Shown here: positions 60,446 to 64,000 of the stretch, piece after piece | Position numbering within the stretch: the first letter of the stretch is position 1 | How the letters are laid out: each line of letters starts with the position of its first letter | Source: Rhizobium sp. RU20A | Lineage (GTDB): Bacteria > Pseudomonadota > Alphaproteobacteria > Rhizobiales > Rhizobiaceae | Direction of reading: 5' to 3' | DNA length: 64,000 nt | Assembly: GCF_900155885.1 (NCBI RefSeq) | Contig: NZ_FTMB01000008.1 | Coordinates: 104,457-168,456, forward strand | The notes under the pieces: model-generated | What the model was told of the DNA's origin: nothing | Database searches by the model: none | The model's input: the letters and a program-made list of their open reading frames with translations, nothing else | Program-made: the position numbers and the translations under genes

Positions 60446-63400
60446 TGGGCAAGACATCGCAGCCGCACGGCAGGAAATTCAACCTCTCGACCTGGGCGCT
60501 GCAGCACCAGTCGCTGGTCATCTTCCTGATGATCCTGACCATGGTCGCCGGCATCTGGAGCTATCAGCGCCTGTCGCGCAACGAAGACCCGCCGTTTACC
60601 ATTAAGACCATGGTGGTCTCGGCCATGTGGCCCGGTGCCAGCGCCACGGATACGGTCAATCTGCTGACAGAAAAGCTGGAGAAGAAGCTCTCCGAGACGC
60701 CCTATCTGGACCACACCCAGAGCTATTCGCGCGCCGGCCAGTCGGTGATCTTTGTCAATCTGCGCGACGATGCGCCGCCGGCAGAGGTCACCGACGTCTG
60801 GTACCAGGTGCGCAAGAAGATGACCGACCTTGCGCCGACCCTGCCCCAGGGCGTTCAGGGCCCCTTCTTCGACGACGAGTTCGGCGATACCTTTGGCAGT
60901 ATCTACGCCTTTCAGGCGGAGGGCTTCTCCAAACGCGAACTGCGAGACCGCGTCGAGACGGTCAGGTCCGAGCTTCTTGCGATCAAGGACATCGGTAAGG
61001 TCAACGTACTCGGCGTTCAGGAAGAGGAGATCGTCATCGAATTCTCGTCCGTCAGGCTCGCCAGCCTCGGCGTCGATCCCGCCGCTGCGATAGAGGCGAT
61101 CCGGGCCCAGAACGCGGTTACCCCGACCGGGACGGTGCGCACTGAGAGCGAAAACGTGTCGCTGCGCGTCAGCGGCGCCTTCGTGTCGGAAAAGAGCCTG
61201 CACGACCTGACCTTCCGCGTCGGCGACCGCTTCATCCGGCTGGAGGACGTCGCCACCATCCAGCGCGGCCTGGTGGATCCGCCGGCCCCGGCGTTCCGGG
61301 TCAACGGCGAGCCGGCGATCGGCCTTGCCATCTCCATGTCCGAGGGCGGCAACCTGCTCGACTTTGGCGATGCCCTGAAGGGGCGCATGGCCGAGATTGC
61401 CGCCGAACTGCCGCACGGCATCGAGATGATCCAGGTGGCCGACCAGACCACCGTCGTCAAGGATGCCGTCGGCGGCTTCGTCAAGGTGCTGATTGAGGCG
61501 ATCGTCATCGTGATCGCGGTTTCCTTCGTCTCCCTCGGCACACGGGCAGGTCTCGTCATCACCGCCTCGATCCCGCTCGTGCTGGCGATGACCTTCTTCG
61601 GCATGGATCTCGCCGGCATCGGCCTGCAGCGCATCTCGCTCGGTGCCCTGATCATCGCGCTTGGCCTTCTGGTCGACGACGCCATGATTACGGTGGAAAC
61701 CATGGTCTCCAGCCTCGAAAATGGCGAAGACCGGGCAGTCGCGGCGAGTCATGCCTATGAGACCACCGCCTTTCCTATGCTGACGGGCACGCTCGTCATG
61801 ATCGCGGGCTTCATTCCTGTCGGCTTCGCCGCGTCGAGCGCGGGGGAATACACCTTCTCGCTGTTCATGGTGGTGCTGATCTCGCTTCTGGCGTCCTGGA
61901 TCGTGGCGGTGCTCTTTTCCCCGTTGCTCGGCACCTGGATCCTGCCCAAGACCATGGAGCGTCACTCCGATCAGGACGGTCGCGTGATGGCCGCCTACAA
62001 GCGGGCGCTGAACTGGTCGCTCGACCATCGCTGGGTAACGCTCGGCGCGGCAATCGGCCTGCTTTTTCTCTCCGGCCTCGGCGCCACCAGGCTCGAGCAG
62101 CAGTTCTTCCCCGCCTCCGACCGCCCGGAGCTGCTCGTAAGCCTCACCCTGCCGCAGAATGCCTCGCGCGAGGCGACGGAAGAGCAGGCCCGAAGGCTCG
62201 AGGCATTGTTGAAGACGGACGAGGACGTTGTTCACTTCACCACCTATGTCGGCTCGGGTTCGGTCCGCTTCTACCTGCCGATGGACCTGCTGCTGGAAAA
62301 CGACAATGTCAGCGAGACGGTTGTCGTTACAAAGGGCGTCAACGAACGCGACGCCGTGCGTGCCCGTCTTGCACAAGCCATGCAAAAGGATTTCGCAGAC
62401 GTCACGACCCGCGTCTCGCCGCTTGAACTCGGCCCTCCGGTCGGCTGGCCGCTGAAGTATCGCGTCACTGGGGACGACTACAAGGCGGTGCGGGAACTAG
62501 CGTTGAAGGTGGCGAATGTGGTCGGCGAAAACGCCGATACGCGGGACGTAAACCTGACAGCCGGTGAACCACAGCGACGCGTAACCGTCGTCGTCAATCA
62601 GGTCGAGGCGCGGGCGCTGGGCATGAGTTCGGAATCCGTGGCGAGCGAGATTTCCGCACTCTTCGCCGGCTCCACGGTCACCACTGTCCGGGACAGCGAC
62701 CGATTGGTCAATGTCGTGGTCAAGGGCATCGAGGCCGATCGGACGTCGATCGCAACGATCGGCAACCTCAACCTGCGCGCCAGCGACGGTCGTTCTGTGC
62801 CGCTGCGCCAGGTCGCCACGATCGAGTATGGCATGGAAGAGCCGGTCATCTGGCACCGTCAAGGCCGCCCGATGATCGTGGTCCAGGCCGATGTTCCCAA
62901 GGGCATGCAGCCAGCGACCGTGGCTGCCGAGGTCAACGCCTCCCTCGATGCACTCCGGGAAACCCTGCCGATCGGCTATCAGATTGAGTCTGGCGGCATC
63001 ACTGAAGAAGCTGCTAAGGGCAATGCCTCCGTCTTCGCGGTACTGCCGATCATGCTGATCGTTATCGTCGCACTGCTGATGGTCCAGTTGCAGAGCTTCT
63101 CGCGTATGGGACTTGCCATCGCCATGGCGCCCTTCGGCCTGATCGGGGTTGTGGCGGCGATGCAGCCGACCGGAACGCCGATGGGTTTCGTTGCACAGCT
63201 CGGCGTAATCGCGCTATGCGGCATGATCATCCGCAACGCCGTCATTCTGATCCAGGAGGTCGACCAGAATGTCTCGAGAGGTGAGGCGATCCGCGCGGCG
63301 ATCGTGCATGCTGCCGTCCACCGGTCACGGCCGATTCTTTTGACGGCACTGGCCGCCATCCTCGGAATGGTCCCCATTGCAGTCCAGATCTTCTGGGGCC

Positions 63401-63570
63401 CGATGGCCTATGCCATCATCGGTGGCCTGGCGGCAGCGACTGTGTTGACGCTGACGCTGCTGCCCTGCCTGCTGCTCTGGCTGCTTTTTGTCGAACAGGG
63501 CAAGACGATCGTCAATGACAGCGCCGCAGATCCCGGGGCGGAACAGGGGATACCGGCCCATGGTCGTTGA
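60445..63570 (+). CDS. RND family efflux transporter permease
   Basis: This 1041-residue protein is a full-size RND pump (AcrB/MexB fold, closest to the VmeB/TriC-like shorter-N-terminus group). The first helix (LVIFLMILTMVAGIWSYQRL) is followed by a porter domain, then helices with the proton-relay residues in LGLLVDDAMITVETMVSSLE (two Asp) and a second half repeating the pattern (VIALCGMIIRNAVILIQEVD). It exports drugs, detergents or metabolites in exchange for protons. No outer-membrane channel gene is nearby, so a shared TolC-like protein is expected. Confidence 0.92.
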   Translation: MGKTSQPHGRKFNLSTWALQHQSLVIFLMILTMVAGIWSYQRLSRNEDPPFTIKTMVVSAMWPGASATDTVNLLTEKLEKKLSETPYLDHTQSYSRAGQSVIFVNLRDDAPPAEVTDVWYQVRKKMTDLAPTLPQGVQGPFFDDEFGDTFGSIYAFQAEGFSKRELRDRVETVRSELLAIKDIGKVNVLGVQEEEIVIEFSSVRLASLGVDPAAAIEAIRAQNAVTPTGTVRTESENVSLRVSGAFVSEKSLHDLTFRVGDRFIRLEDVATIQRGLVDPPAPAFRVNGEPAIGLAISMSEGGNLLDFGDALKGRMAEIAAELPHGIEMIQVADQTTVVKDAVGGFVKVLIEAIVIVIAVSFVSLGTRAGLVITASIPLVLAMTFFGMDLAGIGLQRISLGALIIALGLLVDDAMITVETMVSSLENGEDRAVAASHAYETTAFPMLTGTLVMIAGFIPVGFAASSAGEYTFSLFMVVLISLLASWIVAVLFSPLLGTWILPKTMERHSDQDGRVMAAYKRALNWSLDHRWVTLGAAIGLLFLSGLGATRLEQQFFPASDRPELLVSLTLPQNASREATEEQARRLEALLKTDEDVVHFTTYVGSGSVRFYLPMDLLLENDNVSETVVVTKGVNERDAVRARLAQAMQKDFADVTTRVSPLELGPPVGWPLKYRVTGDDYKAVRELALKVANVVGENADTRDVNLTAGEPQRRVTVVVNQVEARALGMSSESVASEISALFAGSTVTTVRDSDRLVNVVVKGIEADRTSIATIGNLNLRASDGRSVPLRQVATIEYGMEEPVIWHRQGRPMIVVQADVPKGMQPATVAAEVNASLDALRETLPIGYQIESGGITEEAAKGNASVFAVLPIMLIVIVALLMVQLQSFSRMGLAIAMAPFGLIGVVAAMQPTGTPMGFVAQLGVIALCGMIIRNAVILIQEVDQNVSRGEAIRAAIVHAAVHRSRPILLTALAAILGMVPIAVQIFWGPMAYAIIGGLAAATVLTLTLLPCLLLWLLFVEQGKTIVNDSAADPGAEQGIPAHGR

Positions 63571-64000
63571 TTGTGTGCAGGAAACGCATGACAGGGGGGC
63601 CGCGCCGGTAGCGCGGCCTTCCACGACTGGCTGTCTACGTCGGGCCATGCTGCTGGGGCTTGTGCTGGCATTGACCGCTTGCGGTCACCGCGCGGATGTT
63701 TTGCAGCCGATGGAGGTCAGCGATTCCACGGTCGGCAAGGTGGACATGCTGGTGGCAACCACGCGCGCACCCTCCGAAAACAGGGCGCTGCGCTACGCCG
63801 GCGAGCGCGGCGAGGATGTCCGCCTCGACAATATCATCGTTTCAATCCCGCCGGCGGATCGCCGTCGGCCTGGCGAAATCCAGTGGCCGCGCGGCGCACG
63901 GCCCGACCCGAAAACCGCCTTTGTGGTGTCGAAAGCCGACGAGATGACCGAAGACGGCGCGATGGACTGGTTCAGGCGTACCAGCGGCGGCAAGCGGCGG
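63560..64000 (+). CDS. Probable lipoprotein alpha/beta hydrolase, 3' truncated by window end
   Basis: An ATG at 63560 overlaps the pump gene; a second ATG at 63648 opens a lipoprotein leader MLLGLVLALTACGHRADVLQ with lipobox LTAC, and may be the true start. The following VGKVDMLVATTRAPSENRAL and IIVSIPPADRRRPGEIQWPR match the N-terminal part of DUF900-type alpha/beta hydrolases (ATTRAP and VSIPP motifs). The catalytic Ser/His region lies beyond the window. Its coupling to an RND pump is common in rhizobia; its function is unknown. Confidence 0.7.
   Translation, partial: MVVDCVQETHDRGAAPVARPSTTGCLRRAMLLGLVLALTACGHRADVLQPMEVSDSTVGKVDMLVATTRAPSENRALRYAGERGEDVRLDNIIVSIPPADRRRPGEIQWPRGARPDPKTAFVVSKADEMTEDGAMDWFRRTSGGKRR

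Noticed and set aside
60322..62385. 687-codon antisense frame inside the RND pump gene
   Set aside because: The RND reading frame is intact over 1041 codons with all family motifs, so the antisense frame is fortuitous.

Overview
The window looks like an accessory replicon (megaplasmid or second chromosome) of a rhizobial alphaproteobacterium, family Rhizobiaceae. The basis is GC-rich coding with strong third-position GC, six ABC importers of families abundant in rhizobia, an FrcBCA-type sugar importer very close to what I remember of the Sinorhizobium fructose system, and several decayed insertion sequences at module boundaries. No rRNA, tRNA, CRISPR array, phage module or replication origin was seen. 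The organism is inferred, not proven.

Layout: (1) 1-5453, a branched-chain amino acid type (Liv) importer with two tandem paralogous binding proteins; its livG must lie left of the window. (2) 5676-10549, sulfur acquisition: an SsuACB-type importer facing a flavin monooxygenase-like gene and serine acetyltransferase. (3) 11027-12734, a decayed strip with one exported orphan, an IS256 scrap and a transketolase stump. (4) 12769-20043, a sugar module: ROK repressor, ROK kinase, an inositol-monophosphatase-family phosphatase and the transketolase relic on the minus strand, diverging from frcBCA and a sugar epimerase; an IS3 element lies at its right edge. (5) 21752-34585, a D-apiose catabolic module: importer, NanR-like regulator, D-apiose dehydrogenase, D-apionate lactonase, D-apionate oxidoisomerase, 3-oxo-isoapionate kinase and a RuBisCO-like protein. 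An IS1182 relic sits in the middle. Three of its promoter regions share the 12-mer ATATTATACCAG.

(6) 35854-45814, a LysR-controlled module of unknown substrate: aldehyde dehydrogenase, an M19-dipeptidase-like protein lacking key metal ligands, a 564-residue unknown protein, a DUF3726-like protein, an Ldh-family (cyclic imine or 2-oxoacid) reductase and a ProXWV-type betaine importer. This is the best candidate for an undescribed pathway. (7) 46128-56458, an amine or amino-alcohol module: APH-type kinase plus class III PLP enzyme (a probable kinase/phospholyase pair), SDR, polyamine-type importer, isochorismatase-family hydrolase, DeoR regulator and P1 aminopeptidase. (8) 56886-58610, a graveyard: a NasT-like stub cut by a frameshifted IS6 element, a small orphan and a urea carboxylase pseudogene. 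(9) 58692-64000, a TetR-regulated RND efflux operon ending in a lipoprotein alpha/beta hydrolase that runs off the window.

Within each module an importer is paired with a regulator and enzymes. Five genes for substrate-binding proteins are followed by a GC-rich intercistronic hairpin, a usual device for making more binding protein than permease.
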